From positions 837,430 to 901,429 of the forward strand of contig JAHNZQ020003148.1 of assembly GCA_019155205.2 (NCBI GenBank): 64,000 nucleotides of DNA. The letters are read 5' to 3'. Made by a program: the position numbers and the translations under genes. The notes beneath the pieces are model-generated. The model ran no database searches and had not been told where the DNA came from. It saw nothing but the letters and a program-made list of their open reading frames with translations. Positions 50,564 to 60,352 of this stretch are shown in pieces (positions within the stretch are counted from its first letter, which is position 1; each line of letters opens with the position of its first letter). The stretch is from Gracilaria vermiculophylla (Eukaryota; Rhodophyta; Florideophyceae; Gracilariales; Gracilariaceae).

Positions 50564-53270
50564 TGATGAAGATGCCAGTGAAACAGAACCGTGGGCAAAT
50601 AGTTGAGCAAGAAGTTTCGAACGGGCGATAATGCAGTGTATGAAAATGCCTGTGATGAGGTGGACGGGCTGAGGGCGGGGAGGTAACCAATCTGGTGTGT
50701 GGTGATTAGGGTATCCAAAGGAAAAAATCCTCCTGTGGGGTGCTCTGCGACTGCAAAAAAACGACACAACATCACACTTGGCAATGCGCCAAAGCTTAGT
50801 CATTTAAAAAATTAAAGTGTATAATTAATTATATATGATTACCACGGTATTGGGAATAACTCTTTCGTGATACCTTAGTACAAAAGGTACAATATCGTGC
50901 TTCGAGGGTCTTCATAGGCTTTGCTGCAAACTTTGCCGCGGATTTTATCATAATAATATGGCGGAAAAAGTCAAGAGCAGGTACTCTAATGAGTACGACG
51001 CACGGATGATGAAAGAAAGCTTCGAAATTGGTTAGAAAGTAGTTCGTGTATCCTGTACTATCGAGTGATGTCACTCCAAAACCTTTGACACAATGAATCA
51101 CTTCTTTCATGTTCCCGTTAATTTTTTTTTTGCTTTCAAGCCATGCCATAAATATCTTAGAAGTACAAGTGATAGCCAAGGTTTGTCTTGCAAAGCAAAT
51201 CGGACAGTGAAAGTTTATCTCGAGGTGGATAATAAACCACCGTGGCAAAGATGCACATTTCTGTAGACCTTTTTGCAACGGTCCTAGAGTCATTTGTAGC
51301 GACTTGTTCTTATTAAACAATAGAAACGCAATGTACGCCACTTAGTTTGAAATGAGAAAAAGACCCATGAATTGAGTATATTTTTTCGTTCGGCTTCTAA
51401 GGATGAAAGTGTGCAATCTGATCCACAACAGGCCTCAAATGTCATATGATTGCGAGAACATTTTCGAACTACTAACATCTTCTCCTTGAGAGGTTTTCCC
51501 CGCAGGCACGCATGTCTTTCTTACACCTCTTTCGAATTTTTTGAAAGAGGGACGGACAGTGAAAAGGCTTTATTACAGGGGTCATCGAGGAAAGGTCATT
51601 TCGACATATTTCATTTTTTTTATGCCACGAGAACATGAGATATCCACCTTCAGATGTCATTAACCCTGTGAGTTGTTTTCTTAGAGGATTCCATTCACAT
51701 ACGTATGTGGTACAGCTTGGAAATTGGGGCTTCTGCAAGTCCAGAAATATTGTATTCGGTGTTCTCTTTGTCTGCGTTGTGACTTCCAGGGGTGGAAATA
51801 ATCAGATGGGGTGAAGACTGCAAATGTAGAGTGCAATTAACGGATCGTAGTGCATCGAGTATTCTCATTCTCATTCTGATGACCGTCTCTTGACAAGAAT
51901 CCATCAAATTGTATTCTTGCTTTCTCAGTCTCTCTCTCTCTCTCTCTCTGTTGTGGGTACGTATGTCTAATTCCTGCTCAACGCAGAGCGTCTCTGTTCA
52001 AATAACCGCTCTCTCGCCAGAAAGACCAGAACTTTCTCCGTGTGCTGTCATAGCACCGCAAGCAATGACGAGCATATGCTGTTCTTCACTTGATTGGTTT
52101 AAATGCAGGTTTATCGATGTTTTGCATGTCGGATTCGGACATTGCAGGAAAGAGTGCCAGTGTAAAACTTTAGGGTTTTGTGTTTTGTTTTGAAAGGTTT
52201 CGTCTCATTTCGTTTGTGAGTTGTTAAAGGAAGTACGATTTGTTTTGAAGACGGTGATGAGTTCATGATTCCCGATTTTCGATGCAAACAACGTATGGTC
52301 AGATCTTCTTGCCTTCTGGAAAAACTAACTCAATAAAACAGCAATCATTTATCTTTTCAGCTTTCTTCAAGAGTTCGAAACCCCAAACGCATTAAAAAAG
52401 ATATCGATGTACAAAGGTCATACTTTATTTCTGTGCAACAGCTAATAGAGTTGTTTTTTTTCTTCTGTAGTATACGCATACTTTTTTACCCTGCTAAGCA
52501 ATCCTTTCATCAACCAGTTTCTCAGTACTATTAACGCAACGGTACATTTGCTATTGCAATCTGATCGCTAGATTACCAGCATTAGTCCATCAGATTGCAA
52601 CCGTGTTTACCAAAAAGAATCCTTGATTGCAATCTTTGTGATGGCCATGGATTGCAATCCTATCTAATTGTATACAACCCTGGTGGCTCCTGTATTGAAA
52701 ACGTTGTGCTCTACATCCTAGCATAGCAGAGACATATCCTGAACACCTTTTCGTTCCATAGGAAGACTATGCGTCGTGTAGGTGTTGGGTTGTGGCATTG
52801 GTAGGCAAATGGAATGAACCGTTGGAAAGGACTCGCTTTTGTTTCTCTACTGCTTATAATTTGAAATAAGGTTCAACTTAAATTTGCTGTCCGGTTGCGC
52901 GCTTAAACACAGATTCAGATAAATAACCACTACCCGTTCATACCCATGGATTGCAAAGATTTATTGATACTTTTAGAGGCCCTCTCTTGCGGCCGATTGT
53001 TTCTCAATGATGCATTTAACAGGCGTGAGTTGCATGTCGCTATCTATCTCGAGAGACTGGACGTCTGTTTCAAGGTGCGCTTGCAATGGCACTTTCAAAA
53101 AGTTCGCATGGCCAAGCAACACTCTCAGTGTTGCAGTCAAACCCGTCGACAGTTTCACAGCAAAAGCTACCAAAGCTCAAATATTTTATGTTCACGTTTG
53201 ACATCAATCGTTTTATCTTCGGCTCCGAAGTCTCACATTCAAACAGTTAACCAAACATTTGACCCTCTCA
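50564..53270. other. 2.7-kb gene-poor region
   Basis: No protein gene recognised. Contains a (TC)n microsatellite (51929-51949), several A+T-rich stretches, and two palindromic GATTGCAATC sites (52625-52634; 52649-52660 as GGATTGCAATCC). The right end should contain the promoter of the gene at 53271. Confidence 0.4.
51929..51949. repeat. (TC)n microsatellite
   Basis: About ten TC units in non-coding DNA. Confidence 0.92.
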
Positions 53271-56072
53271 ATGGTATTGCAATGCTTCGTTTGTGGTCTT
53301 TTTTACGTTTGTATCCTCGTCACCCTCGTTCAATCCAAGTCACGGAGTCTACAAACGGAATTTGATCCTTCAAAACTAGAGAGAACGCTGTTTAGCAACA
53401 CGCCGCGGGTTCATAACGATAATAACCTTCTCAGTTCACATCGTTCTAGCACCAATGGTCTAGTCAGAGATTTGGGGCACAATTCCATCGGAACTTCAAA
53501 AACCACAAGAACAACAGAACCCCAAACGTTGTTGACAAAATCGTCAGAAAGCCTTGATGGATGGCATACAGAAAGCGAATCTATTCAATACCACTTCTCT
53601 CAACTCGAAAGAATCTTGAAATCCAGTAATACGGCTGCGTCATCCACTTCTACACTTCCAAAGCAGATACAGGAACCACAACCGTCGCTCTTACCGTATG
53701 CATTTGGTGTGGAAACCAGTCAGCCATTGCCCCGCTTATCATCACCCTCTTCTTCTATTCAACCCACCCAGCTTGTTGTCGGGCAAACTGTTGCACCGAG
53801 TTCCACCTCAGGTTCATCAGTCGTTTCATCGCCCTGGACTTCATCCGTGTCACCCAGTGTATCTGCAAGTGCTGGTGTGACACCTATTGCGATAGATCCG
53901 AGAGCAACTCCTTCACTCTCACCATCCCAATCACCAGAATTTACGACTTCGGCGTCCCCATCATTTACAAAGACCGTGGGGTCTTCCGTTTCAGCATCTA
54001 GCCAACCATCGTCGACAGCGTTCGCTCCAGCCACAACGAAGAGCTCTGCATCTGCTTCGCAAGAAATACACGCATCTCCTTCGCCATCAGCATTGCCTCG
54101 CATGTCACCGGAGGTTTTGCCCACTCCAGAGGAGACCGGTGCGGATGAAACTCTTTCGAACCAAACAGTTATGGAACTTTCTATAGGTGATACGATTACT
54201 GTGAGAGATTTCAAGTATGGCTCATTATTGAACAGAACAGGTAAACGCGACAGCGATGGCCAATTTTCTGATGTTCTTATCATTTTGTCCTTGAACAGTA
54301 GCACACAAGAGGAAATGACAACACTCGCACGTCAAGATTCTTTAGACGTCTCTCCATCGGTTGTGACCGTGAGAGCTTGTGTGGAAACATCAACTGGGAC
54401 TGAGGATCAAGTAACATTCTTGTTCTTGCACGCATTCCGACGCGCAACATTGTCCGAAACTGACTTGATGGTTTCAAGGGGCTTCACGCGTCCTTTTCGT
54501 TACAATGAAACCTATACTTGCACTGTGGGAGTAGCCATCGATGTACCTTCCGATACAACAGGTCCGGTACATCTCGTGCTCTCAAAACGAGTATCTGTTG
54601 AATCTGCTGTTGTTAAGGTATCGGCGGTTCGATCCTCAAACACAGTGGCGGAATCACCGCTCAATTGGAATATAAATCTTTTGTCAATGCACGAAAAGCT
54701 TAACAAAAGCTTCGATACAATAGAGCAACCATTCGTGTTTGTCATTTCATCTTGGCCCTACCTAAAGCATGTTGAACTTGATGGTATCCAGGTGGACAAT
54801 TCTGGTTTCCGGTTCATTTATGGATCAGAGTCTCGTTTTCCAAATCCTGTTTGTGACGATTCTGGGACCCAACTCGTGACGTCGATCGTCGGAAGACGTC
54901 TAGGCGTCGGCCCGAACCAAACTAGGATTGTTCCGATTCCGGTTCGGGATTGCGAGAAACCGTACACTCTTGACTTCATTCTCAGCGCTCTCAGACATGT
55001 GAACACTAATGTTGAAACATCATCGTCATCAAACTCGTTCCTACTCTTTGACGACCAACTCGAGGAAAGTGGCCTTCTAAACGACTCCACATTACAAAAA
55101 GAATTCCAAGTGCTGGCAAACGCCGGCGTGATTACCCTGATCCCGGGAAAGACATGCATTGCGTCGCAGCCCTCATATGTGGCTGTCGGGGCATTTGGAC
55201 GAGCGGCTCACAATCGGACATACTCATCCACCGACAACGAGTATGTTATTCGCTCTTCTATGTGTTCCGACATGTTTGATGTTTTCGGGCCTGGAGATTT
55301 CAGCACAACGGCGTCACTTGCAGGGCAAGAATCATATGAAAACATAGACCGGGGTTCAAATGTAGCGGCAGGCGGTGTGTTGAGCGTTTTTCTGCTCTTG
55401 TCTCTTAATTGGAGCCGAAAGATAAACGTCACTGAGGCAAAATCACTTCTTCGGGGACTGACAAAAACAACGCCTCTTGTTGGGGATGCTGCAACCGGAG
55501 AGTTAAGCGGGTACGGGCGTGCGCTGCCGCTCCTTGGCAGCGGCACATCACTGTCCGATCTGAGAAAGTCTTTTGCGGATCTGTCTTCAAGTTCTTCGAC
55601 AAATAACTTTATGAGTTTCGTATCGAGTTTACCGACGGCGGCTGTAGTTGGGATTTGCTTGGCAATCGGCCTAGTGCTCATGGTAGTTGTTGTCGGGTGC
55701 ATCATCATTGCGTGTCGGCGCAGAGGGAGAGCTGATGAAGAAGAAGAGGAAGGAGAATCTGCGTCACGAGACGATATCGAGAACGTAGCCGAGCAACACA
55801 CGCACATGCCGCGGGATCGTAGTAGAGGCGCCTTGCTACGTCCTCCCACGATATTGGATATACAGTCGCCAGTTCCAATCAAAACGCAGTCTGATAGGCG
55901 CGAAAAGGACAAGAGCCGACCGGTGCAGCCGCAGCCGATTCGCGTTCCCGTCGTACAGAGATTGCTTTCTCTCAACAGAGCCAAGGAGTCTCCAATAACC
56001 AGGGGTGATAAGGCTTCCTGGTTCGCCACGCCAAAGAGCGAAAAACCCGATAGCCCCACGTTCAATCGATGA
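53271..56072 (+). CDS. Type I membrane protein with a degenerate subtilase-like (S8) domain
   Basis: The product is 933 aa from the ATG at 53271. It begins with a signal peptide (MVLQCFVCGLFYVCILVTLV). Residues about 30-290 are Ser/Thr/Pro-rich and mucin-like, suggesting a heavily O-glycosylated stalk. A beta-rich region follows (about 295-480). Residues about 485-735 align with subtilases: VFVISSW takes the place of the VAVIDSG strand (Asp to Ser493), and DDSGTQ takes the place of NSHGTH (His to Ser531), followed by SIVGRRLGVGPNQTRIVPI. The oxyanion motif is LIPGKTC instead of AAGN (Asn to Lys627), and the Ser loop reads DRGSNVAAGG, with Ser696 possibly kept. Spacing fits the fold. A transmembrane helix (about 786-812, VGICLAIGLVLMVVVVGCII) and a charged cytosolic tail (RRRGRADEEEEE) end the protein. 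Homology is by eye; the protein is predicted inactive as a protease. Confidence 0.75.
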   Translation: MVLQCFVCGLFYVCILVTLVQSKSRSLQTEFDPSKLERTLFSNTPRVHNDNNLLSSHRSSTNGLVRDLGHNSIGTSKTTRTTEPQTLLTKSSESLDGWHTESESIQYHFSQLERILKSSNTAASSTSTLPKQIQEPQPSLLPYAFGVETSQPLPRLSSPSSSIQPTQLVVGQTVAPSSTSGSSVVSSPWTSSVSPSVSASAGVTPIAIDPRATPSLSPSQSPEFTTSASPSFTKTVGSSVSASSQPSSTAFAPATTKSSASASQEIHASPSPSALPRMSPEVLPTPEETGADETLSNQTVMELSIGDTITVRDFKYGSLLNRTGKRDSDGQFSDVLIILSLNSSTQEEMTTLARQDSLDVSPSVVTVRACVETSTGTEDQVTFLFLHAFRRATLSETDLMVSRGFTRPFRYNETYTCTVGVAIDVPSDTTGPVHLVLSKRVSVESAVVKVSAVRSSNTVAESPLNWNINLLSMHEKLNKSFDTIEQPFVFVISSWPYLKHVELDGIQVDNSGFRFIYGSESRFPNPVCDDSGTQLVTSIVGRRLGVGPNQTRIVPIPVRDCEKPYTLDFILSALRHVNTNVETSSSSNSFLLFDDQLEESGLLNDSTLQKEFQVLANAGVITLIPGKTCIASQPSYVAVGAFGRAAHNRTYSSTDNEYVIRSSMCSDMFDVFGPGDFSTTASLAGQESYENIDRGSNVAAGGVLSVFLLLSLNWSRKINVTEAKSLLRGLTKTTPLVGDAATGELSGYGRALPLLGSGTSLSDLRKSFADLSSSSSTNNFMSFVSSLPTAAVVGICLAIGLVLMVVVVGCIIIACRRRGRADEEEEEGESASRDDIENVAEQHTHMPRDRSRGALLRPPTILDIQSPVPIKTQSDRREKDKSRPVQPQPIRVPVVQRLLSLNRAKESPITRGDKASWFATPKSEKPDSPTFNR

Positions 56073-56440
56073 CGGGAGCGTTGATGTCTAGTTATTGATT
56101 TGGCATGGTATTCACTGTTGAAACTGCCCGAGCGTCGTCGTGCCAGTTGAATTTGTCTCCGAACGAAACCCTGTAGCGATGTTCAAGTGTAAAAGTTGGT
56201 CAGATTATAACTGAGCGACGGTCCTGTACGCACGGTCGGCATGGAGTATTTGATACTTTACTATTCAAACGTTTTCTAACGCTTGAAAGAAAAACTGGGG
56301 TGAGCGAATTAAAGTGCAAGACTGCACGTGGGTTCTTGTACAAAAATTAATATATGAGTATGCCAGTTTTGTCGATCGACAAAACCAAAGTCACACTCGT
56401 ACGAGCGGAGTACAAAAGCAATAACGATTAGAGGGGGCTC
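56073..56440. other. Convergent 3' interval
   Basis: 368 bp between two stop codons facing each other. No gene seen. Confidence 0.5.
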
Positions 56441-58504
56441 TCAAGGAGACAGGATATGCGGGTATTTCTTGAGCAGCCACAAAATTGTGCCGTTGGTCCA
56501 CCCAAAGCCCGTCTGCGGCTTGTACTCACCACGTTCGCCTCGCCTGCCTGTTTCCCACCGGCAGTCATACTTTTCGTGAAACACGTTGTCCTTCTTCCAG
56601 CCTTGGTAGGCACTGTTGACAAAGCGGCGAGCAACCTCTTCGGCGGCTTGCTGTCCACCGCTCTCGGGGTCAAGCTCGCCCACCTTTTGCAGCACGTCCA
56701 CGGCAATATCAACCAGAGGGGGCCAGCAGTTTGGAAAATCCCACTGCTCGTCAGTCACTTTCGACGTGCAAGCCATGCCACCACTGCACACAAGGCCCGA
56801 ATCGTTCATGACTCCGTACACGAAGGATTTGAGGTCCAGGGCACCGTTGCACTCGTCGTCAAAGCAACCACACCAAAGCGGCATCATGCCGGCCACGGAT
56901 GAAATGGCGGTGTTCTTCCCCTCGCTCACGTCGTAGTCAAAGCCAAACAGCTTGTCATGGTCAAACAACACCGAGCTGATGGCGTTCCTTCGATCCTTGG
57001 CGTACTGCTCATACTGCGTGCGCTGGTCGCTGTGGAAGCGGGCCTTGTCTTGCGCGGAGGACGCGGGCTCATTCTCATCGCAATTCGCATCATAGTGGGC
57101 ATAAAGGTGCTCGTGAAACTTGGCCATCTGCGTTTCCGCGAGGTACAGGATGCTGTTTAAACAGCACGGGACAATGTTGACCGTCTTGATGTCCGACACA
57201 CAAGAGCCGTCGTTGCAGAGCCAGCGCGACGAGTAGTCCCAGCCGCTTTCGGCGCCGGCCGCGAGGTGCCTCAAGACCTCCACCTCGGCGTCGCGATCGC
57301 CGCGCAGATGCGGCGACTGAGCGAGGGCGGCGTCCACGGCGTCGCTATCCTCCTTGAAAGACTCGGGGCGCGGGCAGTCCGTGAGGACATTGTACACGCA
57401 CAGGCGGTGCGAGGCGATGGAGCTGTCGGGGTGCACGCGAGAGACGGCGTGCGCGCGCTCGAACGACGCCAGCTCCGTGTCGAGGAACGGGACGGCCTCC
57501 GCAAGCCAGCGCGTCTTGCGGCGCGCGTCGGGGAGTGCGTCGCAGATGGCGGCGACGGCGAGCGCCAGCACGGGCGGCTGGGAGCGGTTGAGGTAGTACA
57601 CGCGGTTGCCGTTGGGCACGAAGCCGAACTGGTGCACGAGGTGGAAGAGGTTGCGTACGGCGTTCTTCGCCGAGTGCAACATGTCGCACGCGAGGAGGCC
57701 CTTGACGATCCACAGGGTATCCCAGTAGTAGCACTCCTGGAAGCGGCCGCCCGGCACGAAGAAGGGGTGCGGCAGCGGGATGAGCGATGACACGCTCTTG
57801 TGGCGCTGCAGCGATATGTCCGGGTCGAAGGAGCGCGCCAGCACGCGCCAGCGCTTCTTGAGGTCCATGGTAAACTCGAGGAGGTGCGGGTCCGGGCGCG
57901 CGGCGGTGCGCAGCACAAAGGCCGGCGGCTGGTCGGTGTAGTCGGGTGGGGTGAAGGCGCCGACGAGCTTGTCTTGCGGCTGCTTGAAGGCCCATTGCAA
58001 GAACTGGCGGTACTGGTGCTCGGAGACGGCGGAATGGGGGGCGAGGGCGTGGAAGCGGCGCAGAACGTGGGAGGGGTCGTGGGCCAGCTCCATGTCGACG
58101 AGGGTCTTGGAGTCGTCGAACGGGCGGAACGGGGAGTTTTGCAGGAAGCGCAGTAGCTGCGGGTTGCAGAAGACCTTGGCGGAGGGGAAGAGGCGGTCGC
58201 GCGCATCGACGCTGAGCAGCTGGGTGTCGCGGGCGGGGTGCAGGCGGAAGCGAGGCTCGCTGGGGGACACGGTGGCGCAGAAGGACGCAGCGGGCAGCGG
58301 GGCGGCGGGGGCGACTGGCGCGGGCGGGCGAAGCGAGGTTGGCAGCGGGATCATGGTGATGAAGGCGGAGCGGGGGCGGGGGGGCGGCAGGTTGCGCCTG
58401 GGCTGCGACAACGACGGCGAGGGACGCAGATTTAAGGAGGGCGAGAGGGTAGCAGCGAAGGCCAGGGCGTGGGGTGAGGGGCGGGCGGGCGACGCGGCGA
58501 TCAT
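56441..58504 (-). CDS. Trehalase (alpha,alpha-trehalase, GH37)
   Basis: Inverting glycoside hydrolase that splits trehalose to two glucose. Single exon, 687 aa from the ATG at 58504; another in-frame ATG (MIPLPTS) lies about 50 residues on. The first about 100 residues are Ser/Pro/Ala/Arg-rich and may be a transit peptide or a disordered head. The catalytic (alpha/alpha)6 barrel contains both family signatures: PGGRFQECYYWDTLW at about residue 251 and QWDFPNCWPPLVDI at about residue 584. Further typical segments are WDYSSRWL, VCSGGMACTSKVTDEQWDFP and the C-terminal FGWTNGTILWLLKKY, which includes a conserved GFGWTNG motif. The usual GWAP in signature 2 is replaced by CWPP. Strong 5' GC bias. 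Tail-to-tail with the subtilase-like gene. Confidence 0.94.
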   Translation of the reverse strand: MIAASPARPSPHALAFAATLSPSLNLRPSPSLSQPRRNLPPPRPRSAFITMIPLPTSLRPPAPVAPAAPLPAASFCATVSPSEPRFRLHPARDTQLLSVDARDRLFPSAKVFCNPQLLRFLQNSPFRPFDDSKTLVDMELAHDPSHVLRRFHALAPHSAVSEHQYRQFLQWAFKQPQDKLVGAFTPPDYTDQPPAFVLRTAARPDPHLLEFTMDLKKRWRVLARSFDPDISLQRHKSVSSLIPLPHPFFVPGGRFQECYYWDTLWIVKGLLACDMLHSAKNAVRNLFHLVHQFGFVPNGNRVYYLNRSQPPVLALAVAAICDALPDARRKTRWLAEAVPFLDTELASFERAHAVSRVHPDSSIASHRLCVYNVLTDCPRPESFKEDSDAVDAALAQSPHLRGDRDAEVEVLRHLAAGAESGWDYSSRWLCNDGSCVSDIKTVNIVPCCLNSILYLAETQMAKFHEHLYAHYDANCDENEPASSAQDKARFHSDQRTQYEQYAKDRRNAISSVLFDHDKLFGFDYDVSEGKNTAISSVAGMMPLWCGCFDDECNGALDLKSFVYGVMNDSGLVCSGGMACTSKVTDEQWDFPNCWPPLVDIAVDVLQKVGELDPESGGQQAAEEVARRFVNSAYQGWKKDNVFHEKYDCRWETGRRGERGEYKPQTGFGWTNGTILWLLKKYPHILSP

Positions 58505-58720
58505 GATACGGCGCTGTGAGTGGAACGACCTCGATAGGGGGCGCTCCGTGTGCGGAGCAGAACAAGCGCGGCGCGGGAATCGGGGATGGGGGCGGGACGC
58601 GCGACAGACGGCGCCGGTTAACGGGACACGCGCTGGGGTTACGCAGATACAAGGGGCATGCCCTGCACATGCACTGTAACATGTTGTGCAGATACTTTTC
58701 AACTGTCAGCGCGGCAGCGA

Positions 58721-58776
58721 GCGGCGGCGGACGGACGCGTCAGCGCGCGCGGCGGCGGACGGACGCGTCAGCGCGC
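58721..58776. repeat. 28-bp perfect tandem duplication spanning a stop codon
   Basis: Two adjacent identical 28-bp units (GCGGCGGCGGACGGACGCGT...) at 58721-58748 and 58749-58776. The second covers the last codons and the stop of the lumen-type gene; the first lies in its 3' UTR. Confidence 0.92.
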
Positions 58777-59399
58777 GCGGCGGCGCAGGGCGTCAAGCAG
58801 GCGGCGGGCGGCGGGCGGCGGGGCGGGCGGGTCGGCCAGCGACCACGCGCCGTCGGCGTCCTGCACCAGGCGCTGGTTGTAGCCGAAGGCGAAGTAGTCG
58901 CCGTAGCCCTGGCGCCAGTAGCGCTCCAGCACGGCGCGGTCGTTGGCGTCGCGGTTGCGGCGCGAGCGCTGCTGCAGCTCGCGCACCAGCGCGTTGTCGG
59001 CGGCGGCCGCGTCGCAGCCGGCGCCCTCGCCCGCGCGGCACGGCGGCTGCATCAGCACGGCGCTGCGCGCGGCGGTGGGGCGGTTAGAGCGCGCCTCGGG
59101 GGCGGCGGCGCGGAGGGGGCGGGGGAGGGGGGTGCGCGCACTTACGCTTGCGTGGCGTGCACGGCCAGCGCGGAGATGAGCAGCGAGGCCGACACGGAGG
59201 CCAGCACGCGGCGCACGCGCGGCGCCACGCACGACGCGACGGCGGCGGAGGCGGCGCGCGGGCGCGCGACGGCGGCGCGGCGCGCGGCGCGCGAAGGCGC
59301 GCGCAGGCGCGAGGGCGCGGGGCAGCACCACGCGGCGTCAGCGCGCACGGCTAAGGCGCGTGCGCGCGGCGCGGCGCGTGGGCGGCGCATCATGGGCAT
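58768..59399 (-). CDS. Thylakoid-lumen-type protein with bipartite presequence, two exons
   Basis: I do not recognise the family. Exons 59399-59146 and 59062-58768 with an 83-nt phase-2 intron give 182 aa. Residues 1 to about 62 are Arg/Ala/Ser/Pro-rich with a single Asp, as in a plastid transit peptide. Residues 63-82 form a lumen signal: twin Arg (RR) followed by VLASVSASLLISALAVHA and a cleavage-type AVHATQA. The twin Arg suggests the Tat route. The mature part is about 97 aa with two Cys (PPCRAGEGAGCD), a helical ALVRELQQRSRRNRDANDRA, and a conserved-looking YWRQGYGDYFAFGYNQRLVQ. The start is chosen among three close ATGs (59399, 59393, 59390). Extreme GC. Divergent from the phosphate transporter; about 260 bp from the trehalase start. 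Lumen location is inference. Confidence 0.65.
59063..59145 (-). other. Intron in the lumen-type gene (83 nt)
   Basis: Donor CAAGC|GTAAGT, a full consensus, and acceptor CGCGCAG|CGCC. A branch-site-like CTCTAAC lies 25-35 nt upstream of the acceptor. Without splicing the signal-peptide exon would end in a stop; with it, the hydrophobic leader joins the soluble domain in frame. Confidence 0.8.
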
Positions 59400-60352
59400 C
59401 GGCGTGGGTGGCGGCGAAATGCGCGCGCGCGTCACCTGCGCGCGCGCGCTGGCGCTTTTAGTGGCACCCTCAGCGCAAAGCGCCACATTACAGCGCTTGC
59501 CGAATTACACAAGTGCCGCCAAAAATCTCATTGCGTGTGCGCGTGTGCGCGTGTGCGCGTGTGTGCGTGTGCGCGTGTGCGCGTGTGCGCGTGTGCACGT
59601 GCGAGGGTGCTCACGTGCCAGCGACTGCGAGCTGCGGCGCGTGCGTTGGTTGGCTGTGATGGGAGTGGCAACGCTGACGCGTGCACGCGTGGCAGCGCTG
59701 GCACAAATAGGCAGTTAAAAAGATTCACGCAAGATGCGGCGCTGCAAATTCACGCGCCGCCGTGACGGGCGCGGCTCGCGGCTGAGCACAGCTGCGCGAC
59801 GGCGGCCGTGGGGTAGCGCGCGAAGCGCTCGGGGTGGTGGCGCGGCCGGCGCCGCTTGCGCGTGGGCTGGCGCCTACCGCAGCGCGCTCCACTGTCCCAT
59901 CGCTCGAGGGAAGAGCGACGCCGTCGCCACGTGTGCGCGCTGTGCAACGCAATGACGATATGCACTGCGCAGCGTGCTGTGCGCAGTGTGCCGGCTCGCC
60001 GGTCTCGCGAGCGCGCGGAAACGTGCGGCGCACCGCCGAGATTCGCCGCCGCCGCGTGCCGCCGCGCGCAGCGCCGAGCCGCCGCTCCGCCGTTGCGCCG
60101 TGCAGCGCGCCAATGGCGTTCCGCGTGGGCGGGCATGCCTATCACGCTGCGTTGTACCGATCTCTACGCGCTCCGTCGCGCGGCGGAGGGGCGTGCCGCT
60201 CGCTGCCGTGTCACGCATCGCCCGCTCTATAAGACCAGCGCCACCGCCCAGCTCCGCACGCCTGGCCTTAACAGAGTCAGCGTTGTGCCGTGCGAGCCCC
60301 TCAGCAGTCGCCAATCCCCTCCCCCCCGCCCGCCCCCGCGAGCTCCTTCGCC
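59400..60352. promoter_or_regulatory. GC-rich divergent promoter region, lumen-type gene / phosphate transporter
   Basis: 953 bp, very GC-rich, between head-to-head starts. Contains the 72-nt alternating tract (59532-59603), which lies 133-204 bp upstream of the minus-strand start. Many overlapping frames (for example 59750-60314) are products of the GC bias. Confidence 0.5.
59532..59603. repeat. 72-nt perfectly alternating pyrimidine-purine tract (GTGTGCGC-type)
   Basis: From T59532 to G59603 every step alternates pyrimidine and purine, built mainly of GTGTGCGC/GCGTGTGC units. Such (CG)/(TG) mixtures are the best Z-DNA formers. It sits in a divergent promoter. Confidence 0.93.

Noticed and set aside
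57271..58682. Frames of 311 and 445 codons on the same strand as trehalase
   Set aside because: Out-of-frame copies of the GC-rich 5' half of trehalase; Arg/Ser/Thr/Pro composition, no domain.
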